Shown: piece after piece, positions 45,319 to 55,121 of the stretch | Layout: each line of letters opens with the position of its first letter | How positions within the stretch are numbered: the first letter of the stretch is position 1 | Origin: an uncultured Clostridia bacterium | GTDB taxonomy: Bacteria > Bacillota > Clostridia > Christensenellales > DTU072 | Length of the DNA stretch: 56,238 nt | Direction: 5' to 3' | Assembly: GCA_944349735.1 (NCBI GenBank) | Contig: CALVNM010000004.1 | Coordinates: forward strand, 1-56,238 | Translations under genes and position numbers: made by a program | The notes under the pieces: generated by a model | What the model was told of the DNA's origin: nothing | The model's input: only the letters and a program-made list of their open reading frames with translations | Databases searched by the model: none

Positions 45319-46434
45319 TCAGATCATAAATTCCCTTGCAACCGCGCTCTCGAGCAGGAGCTTGTCGTCCGCGATACTCAAGACGTCTCCGCGCCACACG
45401 AGTAAAGGAGCGAGATTTTTAAGAACGTCCGCATAACGCTTGCGGAAATTTATGCTGAATTTTTTGTCGAGCATGGCGGTATCCAGCCCTTCAGCCGTAC
45501 GTAAGGCAAGCATAATATGCTCGAATATCCTCTCATCCTCCGATACCGGCTCTCCGCGTGCGGCACCGCGCCCGAGGCGCTTACCCGAAACGTACTCGAC
45601 AATCGACGCGGGATTTGCGTAACGCACGTCGTCGATCTCGGAATGCGCCGCAGCTCCGAGTCCAATATACTCTTCTCTCCGCCAGTATTTCAGATTGTGT
45701 CGGCTCTCGTAACCGGGCAACGAAAAATTGCTGATCTCGTAGCGCGCCATTCCTCTCTCTCTGAGGCGAGCGTAGACCGCTTCGTACATGTCTACCGTCA
45801 GATCGTCGTCGGGGAGCGCGTATTCGCCGCGCCTCAGAGCCGACGACATCGGCACGGAATCGGACAACTTGAGCATATACGCGGACACATGCTTGACGAA
45901 AGGCAAGACGTCGTCAACTGATTTAGTAGCTTTAGCAACGGTCTGTTCCGGCAATCCCAGCATTATATCCGCGGATACGTTATCGAAACATTCGCATGCG
46001 CGTCCAAGCGCGCCCAACGCGGTCGCGGCGTCGTGACGTCTTCCGGCGACACGAAGCACCGCGTCGTCGGTACATTGCACTCCCATACTCAGCCTGTTTG
46101 CGCCGAGCGCCCTTAAAGCTCTGTAAGGGTTGTCGTCGTCCGGATTGACCTCCACCGTAAATTCGTCGAGATCGAGGAGGAAATATCTGTCAAGCGCGTT
46201 CACAACGCGCTCCAATGCCCTTATACCCGCAAGCCCGGGCGTGCCTCCCCCTATATATAAAGTATCTATCGGAACGTCACCGTATCTCGCGCCGGCTTCG
46301 CGTATTTCTTCGCAGAGAGCGTCAATATAAGACAAAATAATATCGGTATCCGGAGATACCGAGTAAAAGTCGCAATATGCGCATTTCTTTATGCAGAAAG
46401 GAATATGAATATAAATGCCCCTACTCGTTGTCAT
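45319..46434 (-). CDS. hemW: HemW heme chaperone (HemN-like radical SAM protein)
   Basis: A 371-residue radical SAM protein with [13 protein letters not shown], giving C14, C18 and C21, and [13 protein letters not shown]. The absence of the extra cysteine found in true HemN (CxxxCxxCxC) and the lepA neighbourhood place it with HemW, which binds heme and delivers it to target enzymes, rather than with coproporphyrinogen oxidase. The C-terminal wing domain (about 300-371) is present. It overlaps lepA by 14 bases; lepA-hemW-hrcA order is common in Firmicutes. Confidence 0.93.
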   Translation of the reverse strand: MTTSRGIYIHIPFCIKKCAYCDFYSVSPDTDIILSYIDALCEEIREAGARYGDVPIDTLYIGGGTPGLAGIRALERVVNALDRYFLLDLDEFTVEVNPDDDNPYRALRALGANRLSMGVQCTDDAVLRVAGRRHDAATALGALGRACECFDNVSADIMLGLPEQTVAKATKSVDDVLPFVKHVSAYMLKLSDSVPMSSALRRGEYALPDDDLTVDMYEAVYARLRERGMARYEISNFSLPGYESRHNLKYWRREEYIGLGAAAHSEIDDVRYANPASIVEYVSGKRLGRGAARGEPVSEDERIFEHIMLALRTAEGLDTAMLDKKFSINFRKRYADVLKNLAPLLVWRGDVLSIADDKLLLESAVAREFMI

Positions 46435-48229
46435 CGAACTTCAATATGGACATAAACGCTTCCGAGGGAATGGCTACCGAACCGAATTGACGCATGCGCT
46501 TCTTGCCCTCTTTCTGTTTCTCGAGCAGCTTTTTCTTACGCGTTATGTCGCCGCCGTAGCACTTGGCAAGCACGTCTTTGCGGAGCGCTTTGACGGTCTC
46601 GCGCGCGATTATCTTCGAGCCTATTGCCGCCTGCACGGGTATCTCGAACATCTGTCGCGGTATCACTTCCTTGAGTCTCTCGCAGATGCTGCGGGCGCGG
46701 GCGTAAGCCTTATCGCGGTGCACTATGAGCGAAAGTGCGTCGCAGGTCTCTCCGTTCAAGAGAAAATCGAGTTTGACGAGATTGTCTGCGCGATAGCCGT
46801 CCATCTCATATTCGAGAGAGGCGTAACCCCTTGTCCTGGACTTAAGGCTGTCGAAAAAGTCGTAGATTATCTCGGCAAGCGGTATGCTGTAATCTATGCG
46901 AACGCGCGAAGTGTCGAGGTAAGTGAGATTGACGAATATCCCACGCTTCTCCTGACAAAGCTCCATTATCGAGCCGACGTATTCGGGAGGCGTATAAATA
47001 TTCGCTTTCACTATAGGTTCCGAGATCTCCTCGATTTCGGCGGGATTGGGCAAATGCGACGGATTGTCCACCTTGAGAACTTCGCCGTTGGTTTTTCTGA
47101 CCATGTAACTGACGCTCGGAGCGGTAGTTACGAGATCGAGGTCGAATTCGCGTTCGAGCCTTTCTTCGATTATCTCCATGTGGAGAAGCCCCAAAAAGCC
47201 GGCACGGAAACCGAAGCCCAAAGCCCCGGACGTTTCCGCTTCGTATATCAGCGACGCGTCGTTAAGATTGAGTTTGTCGAGCGCGTCTCTGAGATCGTTG
47301 TACTTGGAACCGTCTGCGGGATATATACCCGCAAATACCATGGGGCTTATCTTTTTGTAGCCTTTGAGCGGCTCCGGAGCGCCGCACGTAGCTGTGGTTA
47401 TCGTGTCGCCTACCGCCGTGTCCTTGACGTTCTTGATACTCGCCGCTATGTAACCGACGTCGCCCGCTTTGAGTTCGTCAACCGCCTGCATATTGGGCGT
47501 GAAAATACCTACCTCGGTACATTCGAACTCTTTGCCCGACGACATCATCACTATGCGAGTTCCCGCGCGAATGCTTCCGTCGACGATACGCACGTTGCAG
47601 ATCGCACCCTTATAGTTGTCGTATGCGGAATCGAATATAAGCGCGCGGAGCGGAGCTGAGCCGTCGCCGCGAGGAGACGGCAGTTTCTCCACTATCTGCT
47701 CCAGAACTTCCTCTATATTTATGCCTTCCTTCGCGCTTATGAGCGGCGCTTCGGAAGCGTCGAGTCCTATAACTTCCTCGATCTCCTGCTTACACTCGTC
47801 GGGTCGCGCGGAAGGAAGATCTATCTTGTTTATGACCGGTATGATCTCGAGATCGTTATCTATCGCAAGATATGCGTTCGTAAGAGTCTGCGCTTCTATG
47901 CCCTGAGTGGCGTCGACAATAAGTATCGCGCCCTCGCAAGCAGCTAGAGAGCGGCTGACTTCGTAAGTGAAGTCGACATGCCCGGGAGTATCGATGAGGT
48001 TAAGAGTATATTCTTCGCCCTTATAAACGTATTTCATCCTCACGGGCGTGAGTTTTATGGTAATGCCTCTTTCCCGCTCGATGTCCATACTGTCGAGCAG
48101 TTGTTCCTTCATATCGCGCTTTCCTACAGCTCCGGTAAGCTCCATAAGCCTGTCCGCCAAAGTGCTTTTGCCGTGATCGATATGCGCTACGATGCAGAAA
48201 TTACGGATTTTTTGTTCTCTCGGATCCAT
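46421..48229 (-). CDS. lepA: Elongation factor 4 (LepA)
   Basis: EF4 is a ribosome-associated GTPase that affects initiation, biogenesis and back-translocation. The 602-residue protein has the G1 loop [13 protein letters not shown] in switch I, DTPGHVDF in G3, NKIDLP in G4, EF-G-like domains II, III and V, and the LepA-specific C-terminal domain ending in [17 protein letters not shown]. The start ATG has no strong ribosome binding site. It follows nifU by 22 bases and overlaps hemW. Confidence 0.97.
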   Translation of the reverse strand: MDPREQKIRNFCIVAHIDHGKSTLADRLMELTGAVGKRDMKEQLLDSMDIERERGITIKLTPVRMKYVYKGEEYTLNLIDTPGHVDFTYEVSRSLAACEGAILIVDATQGIEAQTLTNAYLAIDNDLEIIPVINKIDLPSARPDECKQEIEEVIGLDASEAPLISAKEGINIEEVLEQIVEKLPSPRGDGSAPLRALIFDSAYDNYKGAICNVRIVDGSIRAGTRIVMMSSGKEFECTEVGIFTPNMQAVDELKAGDVGYIAASIKNVKDTAVGDTITTATCGAPEPLKGYKKISPMVFAGIYPADGSKYNDLRDALDKLNLNDASLIYEAETSGALGFGFRAGFLGLLHMEIIEERLEREFDLDLVTTAPSVSYMVRKTNGEVLKVDNPSHLPNPAEIEEISEPIVKANIYTPPEYVGSIMELCQEKRGIFVNLTYLDTSRVRIDYSIPLAEIIYDFFDSLKSRTRGYASLEYEMDGYRADNLVKLDFLLNGETCDALSLIVHRDKAYARARSICERLKEVIPRQMFEIPVQAAIGSKIIARETVKALRKDVLAKCYGGDITRKKKLLEKQKEGKKRMRQFGSVAIPSEAFMSILKFDDNE

Positions 48230-48251
48230 TAACAGTCGATATAAGTCTCGT

Positions 48252-48623
48252 TTACGCGCCGGTTTTTTTGCGGTAATCTTCTATTGCCGCGTGTATGGCT
48301 TCTTCCGCAAGCACGGAACAATGTATCTTCTGCGGAGGAAGTCCTCCGAGATAATCGACCACGTCGGCGTTCTTGATCTTAAGCGCGTCTTCCACGGTCT
48401 TGCCTATGACCATTCTGGTCGCAACCGAAGCGGTGGCTATCGCCGCGGCGCATCCGAACGTCTTGAACTTGGCGTCTACTATGACGTCGTTCTCGATCCT
48501 CAGATACATCTTCATGATGTCGCCGCAAGCGGCATTACCTATCGTGCCGACTCCGGACGGGTTTTCCATTTCTCCTGCGTTGGCGGGGCTGGAAAATTCC
48601 TTCAAAACTTTGTCGTTATACAT
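48252..48623 (-). CDS. nifU: Iron-sulfur cluster scaffold protein NifU/IscU type
   Basis: A 123-residue single-domain scaffold on which clusters are built with sulfur from the cysteine desulfurase. Three conserved cysteines are visible in [24 protein letters not shown] and [16 protein letters not shown]. The AACGD residues include the aspartate that tunes cluster release. It overlaps nifS by 8 bases, a NifS-NifU pair that probably is the general housekeeping system. The gene name follows the usual clostridial annotation. Confidence 0.95.
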   Translation of the reverse strand: MYNDKVLKEFSSPANAGEMENPSGVGTIGNAACGDIMKMYLRIENDVIVDAKFKTFGCAAAIATASVATRMVIGKTVEDALKIKNADVVDYLGGLPPQKIHCSVLAEEAIHAAIEDYRKKTGA

Positions 48624-49800
48624 ATGAACCTGTTCCTTTTTCCATATTGAAAAGAGGCGATATGGCGCGCAACTTTTCTACGGTCTCCTTAAGAACCTTA
48701 TAAGTGTACTCCATATCCTCCTCGGTGGTATCTCTTCCTAAGCTGAATCTTATCGAACTGTGCGCAAGCTCTTCGGGGACCCCGAGCGCGAGAATGACGT
48801 GAGAAGGTTCCAAGGAACCCGAAGAACACGCCGATCCGCTGCTCACGGCTATGCCCGCGAGATCGAGATTGATGAGTATGCTCTCGCCTTCGATGAATTC
48901 GAAGCTGAAATTAACGTTGTTGGGCAATCTGTGTTCGGTACCGCCGTTAAGGTGCACGTAGGGTATGCCTTCCTGAACGCGCTTGATGAACGCGTCGCGA
49001 AGCGCGGAAATGTGCGCATTGTTTTTCTCGCGGTCGCGGCAGGCCGTCTCGAGCGCGTCAGCCATACCGACTATAAGAGGAGTGTCGGTCGTCCCCGCTC
49101 TCATGTGCCTCTCCTGGTGTCCTCCCGCGATGAGACGTTCGAGTCTCACGCCGGAACGGATATACAGTACGCCTATGCCTTTGGGTCCGTGGAACTTATG
49201 CGCCGACATAGACAGCATGTCTATATTCAGCTCGTCCACGTCGATTTTCTGAGAATCCATGGCCTGTACGGCGTCCGTATGGAAAAGTATGCCTTCCTCT
49301 CTGCAGAACGCGCCTATTTCGGCTATCGGCTGAATGGCTCCCATCTCGTTATTGGCGAACATCACCGATACGAGAACCGTGTCGTCCGTGACGGCGTTCT
49401 TCACGTCCTCGACATTTACCCTGCCGTCGCTTCCTACGGGAAGATAAGTGACTTTTACGCCCTCTTTCTTCTCGAGATATTCGCAGGTCTCCATGATCGC
49501 CGGATGTTCTATCGCAGTGGTTACGATGTGTTTGTTTTTGTTGCGCGCGGCGCGTACCGCGCCTTTCAGCGCCCAGTTATCGGACTCGCTGCCTCCGGAC
49601 GTGAAATAGATCTCGTTCGCGCGCGCGCCGATAAGCGCCGCTATCTTGTCCCGCGCTGCGTCTACGGCGGCGCTCGCCTCTCTGCCGTAAGCGTGCAGAG
49701 AGGACGGATTGCCGAATTTGTCCGTAAAGTACGGCAACATCGCTTCAAGCGCGTGTCGGTCGAGAGCGGTAGTAGCCGAATTGTCCAAATAAACTTTCAT
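48616..49800 (-). CDS. nifS: Cysteine desulfurase
   Basis: A PLP enzyme that removes sulfur from cysteine for iron-sulfur cluster assembly. The 394-residue protein begins VYLDNSATTALDRHAL and has the PLP lysine in SMSAHKFHGPKGIGVLYI and the active-site cysteine loop in SSGSACSSGSLEPSHVILALG. Residues such as FHTDAVQA match the group I (NifS/IscS) class. No rrf2/iscR gene precedes it; it follows glyA by 25 bases. Confidence 0.96.
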   Translation of the reverse strand: MKVYLDNSATTALDRHALEAMLPYFTDKFGNPSSLHAYGREASAAVDAARDKIAALIGARANEIYFTSGGSESDNWALKGAVRAARNKNKHIVTTAIEHPAIMETCEYLEKKEGVKVTYLPVGSDGRVNVEDVKNAVTDDTVLVSVMFANNEMGAIQPIAEIGAFCREEGILFHTDAVQAMDSQKIDVDELNIDMLSMSAHKFHGPKGIGVLYIRSGVRLERLIAGGHQERHMRAGTTDTPLIVGMADALETACRDREKNNAHISALRDAFIKRVQEGIPYVHLNGGTEHRLPNNVNFSFEFIEGESILINLDLAGIAVSSGSACSSGSLEPSHVILALGVPEELAHSSIRFSLGRDTTEEDMEYTYKVLKETVEKLRAISPLFNMEKGTGSYV

Positions 49801-49825
49801 AGTTATACTTCCGAATATTGACTTA

Positions 49826-51082
49826 TTATCCGAGAATGAAGTCGTCTTTATAGAGCGGGAAGCGCGCGGTAAGTTCCGCTATACGCGCTTTAACGCTCTC
49901 GACGGCGGCTTCCTTGTTGCGGATTATATCCACGATACACTCGCCGATCACTTTCATAGCCGCTTCGTCCATACCGCGAGTCGTTGCAGCCGGCGTTCCT
50001 ATGCGGAGCCCGTTGGGGTTGAAGGGGCTGGCGTCGTCGTTGGGAATGCTGTTCTTGTTTGCGGTAATGTGACCTTCGTCGAGAAGGTGTTCGAGTTCTT
50101 TGCCTGTTACGCCCGTTCCTCTGAGATCGACAAGCATGAGATGATTGTCGGTGCCGTCGGAGAAAAGTTTGATACCGCCCGCCATGAGAGTTGCGGCGAG
50201 CGCTTTGGCGTTAGCGATGACCTGCTCCTGATATTTTTTGAACTCGGGAGAAAGAGCCTCTTTAAGCGCCACCGCTTTAGCCGCGATAATGTGCATGAGA
50301 GGACCGCCCTGCGTTCCGGGAAATACCGCTTTGTCTATAAGTTTTGCGATCTCTTCGTTATTCGTCATTATCATACCGCCGCGAGGACCTCTCAGCGTCT
50401 TATGCGTGGTAGTGGTGACGACGTCTGCGTAAGGTACGGGATTCATGTGAAGCCCTGCGGCGACAAGTCCCGCGATATGCGCCATGTCGACCATGAGAAG
50501 AGCGCCCGTTTTGTCGGCAATCTCTCTGAAACGCTTGAAATCGATGGCTCTCGGATATGCGCTCGCGCCCGCGACAATAAGTTTCGCGCACGATTCTTTC
50601 GCTATTCTTTCCACTTCGTCGTAATCGATATAACCTTCGGAATTGACGCCGTAAGCTACGAATTTATAGTTTTTGCCGCTGACGTTGACGGGACTGCCGT
50701 GAGTAAGATGCCCGCCGTGTCCGAGATTCATACCGAGAACGGTATCCCCGTTCTTGAGCAGCGAGAAATAGACCTGGAAGTTGGCGCTGCTGCCGGAATG
50801 AGGCTGAACGTTGACGTATTTGACGTTGAAAAGCTTTTTCGCACGTTCGCGCGCAAGCTCTTCCGCCTCGTCCACGAACTGGCATCCGCCGTAATAGCGT
50901 TTGCCGGGATAACCCTCGGCATACTTATTGGTGAGATGGGTGCCTGCCGCGGTAAGCACGGGAAGCGACACGAAGTTCTCGGAAGCAATGAGTTCCACGT
51001 TGCCCTGCTGTCTTTCGAGTTCGCGTACGAGCGCGCCGTAGAGCTCTTCGTCGGCAGCTTTAATAGGTCTTAAATCTATCAT
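49826..51082 (-). CDS. glyA: Serine hydroxymethyltransferase
   Basis: GlyA converts serine and tetrahydrofolate to glycine and methylene-THF, the one-carbon donor for ThyA (also in this window). The 418-residue protein has [48 protein letters not shown] and the PLP-lysine motif [18 protein letters not shown]. The start is preceded by AAGGAG. It lies 38 bases after trxA in the hisS-to-hemW operon. Confidence 0.98.
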   Translation of the reverse strand: MIDLRPIKAADEELYGALVRELERQQGNVELIASENFVSLPVLTAAGTHLTNKYAEGYPGKRYYGGCQFVDEAEELARERAKKLFNVKYVNVQPHSGSSANFQVYFSLLKNGDTVLGMNLGHGGHLTHGSPVNVSGKNYKFVAYGVNSEGYIDYDEVERIAKESCAKLIVAGASAYPRAIDFKRFREIADKTGALLMVDMAHIAGLVAAGLHMNPVPYADVVTTTTHKTLRGPRGGMIMTNNEEIAKLIDKAVFPGTQGGPLMHIIAAKAVALKEALSPEFKKYQEQVIANAKALAATLMAGGIKLFSDGTDNHLMLVDLRGTGVTGKELEHLLDEGHITANKNSIPNDDASPFNPNGLRIGTPAATTRGMDEAAMKVIGECIVDIIRNKEAAVESVKARIAELTARFPLYKDDFILG

Positions 51083-51120
51083 TTACTTTTCTCCTTGAGG
51101 TGATTTTCTTGTCTAATAAG

Positions 51121-51438
51121 TTATAAGTATTTTTCTATAACGGAAAGTACCTGCCCTTTCGTCCTGACGCCTACGCTCTGCTCCGCTACCGCTCCGTCTT
51201 TGAAATAGATGAGCGTTGGTATCGTCATGATACGGAAGCGTCTCGCAAGATCCTCGTTTTCGTCCACGTCGACTTTTGCCACCGCGAATTTACCGTCGGT
51301 CTCTTCCGCGATCTCCTCGATCGTGGGAAGCATGATCCGGCACGGTCCGCACCATGTAGCCCAGAAGTCTACAAGCACGACTTTGTTGTCGGCTATAAGC
51401 TTATCGAATTCGGCTGCGCTGTGTATAATATTGATCAT
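51121..51438 (-). CDS. trxA: Thioredoxin
   Basis: A 105-residue thioredoxin with the active site WCGPC (C30, C33) and the cis-proline in MTIPTL. It reduces protein disulfides in the cytoplasm. The start at 51438 was chosen because AAGGAGG lies 6 bases upstream; the frame continues open to 51573 but the added residues run back through rseC and have no similarity. It follows the RseC-like gene by 25 bases, so both redox genes are cotranscribed. Confidence 0.96.
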   Translation of the reverse strand: MINIIHSAAEFDKLIADNKVVLVDFWATWCGPCRIMLPTIEEIAEETDGKFAVAKVDVDENEDLARRFRIMTIPTLIYFKDGAVAEQSVGVRTKGQVLSVIEKYL

Positions 51439-51463
51439 ATATAGCCTCCTTGAGGGATGATTT

Positions 51464-52009
51464 TTATTTTTCGGCGTCCTCGACTGACGCTCCGCTTTCG
51501 ATCGCATTATCGCATATTCGGGTATCCGTATCGGAAATACCGGCGACCCCTTCGTCGGTATCCATGGCATCATGCGTTTGATTCGTACCCTCTTCCGAGG
51601 AGCTTTCTTCCTGCAATAAGGCTTCCATGACCGGCATGTACCCCCTGCGCTTACGTATTACGAATCTGTCTATGAGCGCGACCGCGACGAAACCGGCTAC
51701 GAGTCCCGCTGCGGATGCTCCGAGCGAAACATAAGCGTTGAGCTTATAGGTACACGCGAGGATCACTGCCATCGGAACGAGAGGAAGGACGTATACGAGA
51801 GTCGCCGCAGTAAGCACTGCCCTGTTGCCCATGCACACCGTGACTTTGTCGCCCACACGTGCGTTGAGCGTATTGGGCAGTCTCAGTTCCACGTAGTTCG
51901 CTTCGCGCGGCTTAAGGCACATGTTACAATGCTCGCAAGCCGTCTTCCTGTCGAATCTGACCGTAGCGAATTTGCCCTTTACCTTGCTGACCACGCCCGT
52001 CTCGCGCAT
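51464..52009 (-). CDS. RseC/MucC-like membrane protein (SoxR-reducing system family)
   Basis: A 181-residue membrane protein. The N-terminal domain has a three-cysteine cluster ACEHCNMC (C25, C28, C31), then two membrane segments (about 65-85 and 90-115) and a hydrophilic, acidic C-terminus (about 130-181) unusual for the family. RseC proteins are linked to the electron flow that reduces SoxR in Proteobacteria, often with Rnf complexes; the clostridial role is not known. It follows aspS by 11 bases and precedes thioredoxin. Confidence 0.85.
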   Translation of the reverse strand: MRETGVVSKVKGKFATVRFDRKTACEHCNMCLKPREANYVELRLPNTLNARVGDKVTVCMGNRAVLTAATLVYVLPLVPMAVILACTYKLNAYVSLGASAAGLVAGFVAVALIDRFVIRKRRGYMPVMEALLQEESSSEEGTNQTHDAMDTDEGVAGISDTDTRICDNAIESGASVEDAEK

Positions 52010-52020
52010 ATATACCTATA

Positions 52021-53817
52021 TTATTTCTTCGCGCCTTCCGCGCACGTTATGCCCAGCTCGTCAAGCTGAGACTTCTCCACTTCGGAGGGACAATTCTCCA
52101 TAAGTCCCATAGCCGCCTGGTTTTTCGGGAAAGCTATGACATCTTTGATGTTGTCCGTGCCCGTAAGAAGCATGACCAGTCTGTCGAGACCGAACGCAAG
52201 TCCGCCGTGCGGCGGTACGCCGTAACCGAAGGCTTCGACGAAGAATCCGAAACGCTCCGTGATGTCCTTATCGGAAAGTCCGATCTTCTCGAACATCTTC
52301 TTCTGAATCTCGCGCGAATGGATACGTACGGAGCCGCCGCCCGCTTCCTGTCCGTTGATGACGAGGTCATACGCCTTTGCGCGTACTTTAAGCGGCTTCT
52401 TGTCGATGTATTTGAGATCTTCGTTCATGGGGCTTGTAAACGGGTGATGCATCGCCACGAGACGCTTTTCCTCTTCGTCGTACTCGTAGAGAGGGAATTC
52501 CGTGACCCACAGCACGTCGAAAACGCTCTCGTCGATAAGTCCGTGTTTCTTGGCTATCGCAAGGCGGAGCGCGCCGAGCGCGTCGAATACTTTTTTGTCC
52601 TTATCGGCGACAAAGAAGAGCATGTCGCCGGTTTCACCGCCCATCGCTTCGACCAAAGCGTTGAAACGCTCTTCGTCGAAGAACTTACGTATGGGAGAGG
52701 AAACGCCTTCGGGTTTGAGCGCGATATACGCAAGTCCCTTTGCGCCGTACTCTTTCACGACGTCCTGATATGCGTCGATCTCTTTGCGGGTAAGTGAAGC
52801 GAGTCCTTTCGCGTTAATGCCGCGCACGCTCATTCCCCTCTTCGACGCCGCAGCGTCGAATACGGAAAAGCCGCAGTTCCTGACGAGTTTGGTGACGTTG
52901 TTAAGCTCGAGTCCGAAACGCGTGTCGGGCTTATCGCTGCCGAAGCGTTCCATGGCTTCCTTATATTTAAGTTGTCTGAAATGACGGGGGAGCTTCAATC
53001 CCACGGTCTCTTTAAATATCTCACGTATAAGACCTTCCGCAGCATACATAACGTCGCGTGCGGAATCGACATAACTCATTTCGATGTCGATCTGAGTGAA
53101 TTCAGGCTGACGGTTGGCTCGGAGATCCTCGTCTCGGAAGCACTTCACTATCTGGAAATACTTGTCGAAACCGGCTATCATGAGAAGCTGTTTATAGAGC
53201 TGAGGGGATTGCGGGAGCGCATAGAAAGATCCGGGATGCACTCTGCTGGGCACGAGGTAGTCTCGCGCGCCTTCGGGGGTAGATTTGCCGAGGAAAGGCG
53301 TCTCTATATTGAGGAAGCCGTGCGCCGACATGTAATTGAACGTTGTCTCTACTATCTTGGCACGAGTCATCAATATCTTCTGGAGCGAAGGACGGCGAAG
53401 ATCGAGATAACGGTATTTGAGTCTCAGGTTTTCGCCGACATTGGCAAGATCCGACACGGCGAAAGGAGGCGTATCCGCTTCCGAAATGATCCTGACTTCG
53501 TCTGCGAGCAGTTCTATTTCGCCGGTGGGGATATTGGGATTAACGTTCTTCTCTCCGCGCGCGCGCACCGTTCCCGTCACGGCGAGAACGTATTCGTTAC
53601 GTATCGCGGTGGACTTGGCGAACACTTCTGGGTAATCGGACTCCGAGAAGCATATCTGAAGTATTCCCGTTCTGTCTCTAAGGTCTACGAACTGGATACT
53701 GCCGAGATTGCGGTACTTGGCGACGAAACCCATCGCGGTCACCTTCTTGCCTATGTCCGCGGAAGTGTATTCCCCGCACATCTTGGTTCTCTTCAACCCT
53801 GTTAAAAATTCTGCCAT
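52021..53817 (-). CDS. aspS: Aspartyl-tRNA synthetase, bacterial type
   Basis: AspRS charges tRNA-Asp. The 598-residue class II enzyme has the N-terminal anticodon-binding OB domain (about 1-110), the catalytic core with motif 1 and LRLKYRYLDLRRP, motif 2 FRDEDLRANRQPEFTQIDIE and motif 3 GLAFGLDRLVMLL, and the GAD insertion domain found only in bacterial-type AspRS (about 290-420). It starts one base after the hisS stop; the hisS-aspS pair is common in Firmicutes. Confidence 0.97.
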   Translation of the reverse strand: MAEFLTGLKRTKMCGEYTSADIGKKVTAMGFVAKYRNLGSIQFVDLRDRTGILQICFSESDYPEVFAKSTAIRNEYVLAVTGTVRARGEKNVNPNIPTGEIELLADEVRIISEADTPPFAVSDLANVGENLRLKYRYLDLRRPSLQKILMTRAKIVETTFNYMSAHGFLNIETPFLGKSTPEGARDYLVPSRVHPGSFYALPQSPQLYKQLLMIAGFDKYFQIVKCFRDEDLRANRQPEFTQIDIEMSYVDSARDVMYAAEGLIREIFKETVGLKLPRHFRQLKYKEAMERFGSDKPDTRFGLELNNVTKLVRNCGFSVFDAAASKRGMSVRGINAKGLASLTRKEIDAYQDVVKEYGAKGLAYIALKPEGVSSPIRKFFDEERFNALVEAMGGETGDMLFFVADKDKKVFDALGALRLAIAKKHGLIDESVFDVLWVTEFPLYEYDEEEKRLVAMHHPFTSPMNEDLKYIDKKPLKVRAKAYDLVINGQEAGGGSVRIHSREIQKKMFEKIGLSDKDITERFGFFVEAFGYGVPPHGGLAFGLDRLVMLLTGTDNIKDVIAFPKNQAAMGLMENCPSEVEKSQLDELGITCAEGAKK

Positions 53818-53818
53818 A

Positions 53819-55069
53819 TCAGTCTTTCAACTCCTCTTGAAGTTTATCTAATTCGACGACCTTTTCGGAGCCGTCGGACATTTTCCTCAAAGCGGCTTTA
53901 CCGCTCGCCAATTCGTCGCCGCCCAACACGAGCGTGTATGCGTAACCGCGCTTGCCTGCGTACTTCATCTGCGCCTTCAGGCTGCGCGACATGAGGTCGG
54001 TATCCGCAGAGATACCGGATTTGCGTAAATCCGTCGTAAGTCTGTATGCCGCCGCGGCTTCGGAAGAAGTAAGCGGCGCGATGTAGATAAGAGGTATTTC
54101 CGGCTTTCCGACGTTGAGACCGAGGCTCTCGAGTACGAGAATAAGCCTTTCGAGCCCCATACCGAAACCAACGGCGGGCGTCGGCTTACCGCCTACTTCC
54201 GCTACGAGATTATTGTACCTGCCTCCGCCGCAGACGGTACCTTGCGCGCCTATCGAAGTCGATATGAATTCGAATACGGTACGGGTATAATAATCGAGTC
54301 CCCTGACGATCATCGGGTTGACTATGAACGGTATGCCGAGCGCGGTAAGTATGTCCGATACCGCCCTATGATGCGCGGCGCAATCATCGCAGAGATAATC
54401 TATCGTCTTGGGAGCGCCCGCCGTTATACGTTTGCAACCCTCTTCCTTACAGTCGAGGATTCGCAAAGGATTTTTGACGTAGCGTTCGCGGCATACCGGA
54501 CACATTGAGTCGATATTCGCTGCGAGATATTCCCTCAGCGCGCGGTTATATTCCGCCCTGCATTCGGGGCAGCCTATGCTGTTTATATTAAGCTCGAGTT
54601 CGGTGATGCCGAGCTTCGTAAAGAGCGTTTTCGCCACCGTCATGGCTTCCACGTCGGCATACGGCGAATCCGAGCCGTATATCTCAACGCCGAACTGATG
54701 ATGTTCGCGCAGTCTGCCCGCCTGAGGTCTCTCATAGCGGAATACGGGCGTGAGATAATACATTTTGACCGGCTGAGCGCCGTCGGCGAGATTGCCTTCG
54801 ATATAGGCGCGCGCCACCCCCGCCGTACCTTCGGGCTTCAGCGTCATGCTCCTTCCGCCCTTATCGTCGAAGGTGTACATCTCTTTATTGACTATATCCG
54901 TGGTCTCTCCCACGCCGCGTGCGAAAAGTTCGGTATGTTCGAACGTAGGAGTGCGTATCTCGTTAAGTCCGAATTCCTCCGCCGTCTCGCGTACGACGTT
55001 CTCGATATAGTGCCATTTGTAACTCTCTGCGGGCAATACGTCTTTCGTACCCTTGGGAATATTGATCAT
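53819..55069 (-). CDS. hisS: Histidyl-tRNA synthetase
   Basis: HisRS charges tRNA-His. The 416-residue class II protein starts MINIPKGTKDVLPAES and has motif 1, motif 2 with YRYERPQAGRLREHHQFGVEIYG, the histidine loop RGLDYYTRTVFEF and motif 3 VGFGMGLERLILVLE, followed by the anticodon-binding domain (about 325-416). A CPECRAEYNRAL-CPVCRERY-CKEEGCKR cysteine-rich insertion (about 165-220) is seen in many Firmicutes HisRS and may bind zinc. No T-box leader fits in the 52 bases upstream; that gap has a GCGGC/GCCGC hairpin. Confidence 0.97.
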   Translation of the reverse strand: MINIPKGTKDVLPAESYKWHYIENVVRETAEEFGLNEIRTPTFEHTELFARGVGETTDIVNKEMYTFDDKGGRSMTLKPEGTAGVARAYIEGNLADGAQPVKMYYLTPVFRYERPQAGRLREHHQFGVEIYGSDSPYADVEAMTVAKTLFTKLGITELELNINSIGCPECRAEYNRALREYLAANIDSMCPVCRERYVKNPLRILDCKEEGCKRITAGAPKTIDYLCDDCAAHHRAVSDILTALGIPFIVNPMIVRGLDYYTRTVFEFISTSIGAQGTVCGGGRYNNLVAEVGGKPTPAVGFGMGLERLILVLESLGLNVGKPEIPLIYIAPLTSSEAAAAYRLTTDLRKSGISADTDLMSRSLKAQMKYAGKRGYAYTLVLGGDELASGKAALRKMSDGSEKVVELDKLQEELKD

Positions 55070-55121
55070 ATCGTACCTGTCTTATCCTTATGTTTCGCGC
55101 GGCAATGCCGCACGGGCTTGT

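Noticed and set aside
55092-55115. GCGGC/GCCGC hairpin between hslU and hisS as a terminator or T-box remnant.
   Set aside because: No T-run follows and the 52-base gap is too short for a T-box; left as an intergenic hairpin only.
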